From Saitoella complicata NRRL Y-17804 (taxonomy: Eukaryota > Ascomycota > Saitoellomycetes > Saitoellales > Saitoellaceae), in assembly GCF_001661265.1 (NCBI RefSeq), contig NW_017567001.1, positions 401,999 to 465,998 of the forward strand: 64,000 nucleotides of DNA, read 5' to 3'. The translations under genes were made by a program, and so were the position numbers. How positions within the stretch are numbered: the first letter of the stretch is position 1; every line of letters starts with the position of its first letter. Shown piece by piece: positions 63,339-64,000 of this stretch. The notes under the pieces are model-generated. The model searched no databases, was not told where the DNA came from, and saw only the letters and a list, made by a program, of their open reading frames with translations.

Positions 63339-63380
63339 TTATATAAGGGTTTATATAAGGGAGTAAAGCTCCCTTATATA
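63339..63380. repeat. TTATATAAGGG direct repeat plus 12-bp inverted repeat
   Basis: TTATATAAGGG occurs at 63339-63349 and again at 63351-63361. The second copy is the left arm of a perfect hairpin: TATATAAGGGAG (63352-63363), loop TAAAG, CTCCCTTATATA (63369-63380). Confidence 0.85.
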
Positions 63381-63869
63381 TATTGACGCTTGAATGCCAG
63401 ATTCTTACAAGATACGTTGTATAGTTGTCAAACATATCATTCCGATTGGAAAAATCGTGGCGTCAAGGACGATATGTTGGATCCAGATACTAGCTCGAAA
63501 AAAACGTAATTTCTCTTTCGCAGTAGGAAAATGATTATCACATATCTCATCGAAGCAAAACCCCAACCTAAAGTCATGAAAACGTCATCTCACCCAAGAA
63601 CTGTATTCTCGTTGACAAGGTGAAAACTTGTGAGAAAAACATTGAGTAACTACATGACTGTCTCCAGGTCGAGATAACCAAGTCCACCGAGGAAAATGTC
63701 AGCCGACAGATTGTTTGCCTCGCAATTGAAAAGGTCAAGCCAAATGAGCAAAATGTTACCTAAGTAAACTAGAAATGACGGTAGTAAGGTTTAGGTAAAG
63801 AGAGTGCAGTTATGTGATACAAAAGCCCACGGAGTACTTGATCAACTTGGATTTGAAAGCGTCGTCAAC

Positions 63870-64000
63870 TTAGGGTTAGGGTTAGGGTTAGGGTTAGGGT
63901 TAGGGTTAGGGTTAGGGTTAGGGTTAGGGTTAGGGTTAGGGTTAGGGTTAGGGTTAGGGTTAGGGTTAGGGTTAGGGTTAGGGTTAGGGTTAGGGTTAGG
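63870..64000 (+). repeat. Telomere, (TTAGGG)21.8
   Basis: Perfect TTAGGG repeats without variants run from 63870 to the end of the window (21 full units plus TTAGG). G-rich strand reads toward the end, so this is the right chromosome terminus or the assembly's edge within the telomere. Confidence 0.99.

Larger units (their letters stand above)
63175..63869. other. Subtelomeric spacer between last gene and telomere
   Basis: About 700 AT-rich bases. The first 110 are the promoter of the DUF2231 gene. From about 63400 to 63869 no ORF, helicase fragment, tRNA or known subtelomeric repeat is visible, so the single-copy DNA appears to run directly into the telomere. Confidence 0.6.

Overview
This window is the right-hand end of a fungal chromosome. 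The last 131 bases are an uninterrupted TTAGGG array running to the final base, in the orientation expected for a right telomere. Everything before it is compact nuclear DNA with about 32 protein-coding genes. Most genes have zero to four short introns, mostly 50-86 nt, with GT(A/G)NGT-type donors and CTAAC/CTGAC-like branch points just before the acceptor. LIS1/PAC1, a NoxA-type NADPH oxidase, a LisH/LUFS Flo8-type regulator and a fungal MNN1-type mannosyltransferase point to a filamentous or at least non-Saccharomycotina fungus. I cannot fix the phylum from sequence alone. Intron positions and splice joins below were worked out by eye from reading frame, splice consensus and family knowledge.

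Layout. 0-6.4 kb: UBAC2/Dsc2-like rhomboid pseudoprotease (cut by the left edge), UDP-GlcNAc pyrophosphorylase, a small Whi5/Nrm1-like candidate, U5 snRNP 40K protein, TRAPP subunit Bet3. 6.9-17.3 kb: a very Gln-rich LisH regulator, a cytochrome P450, a TOG-domain microtubule polymerase (Stu2/XMAP215) and, divergent from it, LIS1/PAC1. 17.5-27 kb: Ran GTPase, TFIIE-beta, Mdm35, a UDP-sugar transporter, SGT1/ecdysoneless and a Boi-type SH3-SAM-PH polarity protein. 27-35 kb: a small four-helix membrane protein, NADPH oxidase, a mitochondrial PPR-like protein with a tandem duplication, and Nup85. 35-42.9 kb: a TPT-type nucleotide-sugar transporter, polysaccharide pyruvyl transferase, wax-synthase-like MBOAT, TM9SF nonaspanin and a putative glycosyltransferase. 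42.9-45.9 kb: a gene-poor island with a broken IS630/Tc1-mariner-type transposase and a second decayed ORF. 46-54.3 kb: Dsk2/ubiquilin, a PKA-like kinase, an MNN1-type mannosyltransferase, a membrane-anchored ATP-grasp protein and a paralogue of the glycosyltransferase at 41-42.9 kb. 54.9-63.2 kb: an orphan membrane protein with an uncertain frame, an Mnr2/CorA Mg2+ transporter, a small mitochondrial-type protein, an NmrA-like oxidoreductase and a DUF2231 membrane protein. Then subtelomeric DNA and the telomere.

Themes. About ten gene pairs are head-to-head with 160-550 bp between starts, so bidirectional promoters are the rule here. Several pairs make functional sense, notably Stu2-LIS1 (microtubules) and sugar transporter-pyruvyl transferase (Golgi glycans). 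Genes for making or decorating surface glycans are over-represented, especially from 35 to 54 kb. Many genes also share a compositional habit: C-rich codons near the start give way to G-rich codons toward the stop.
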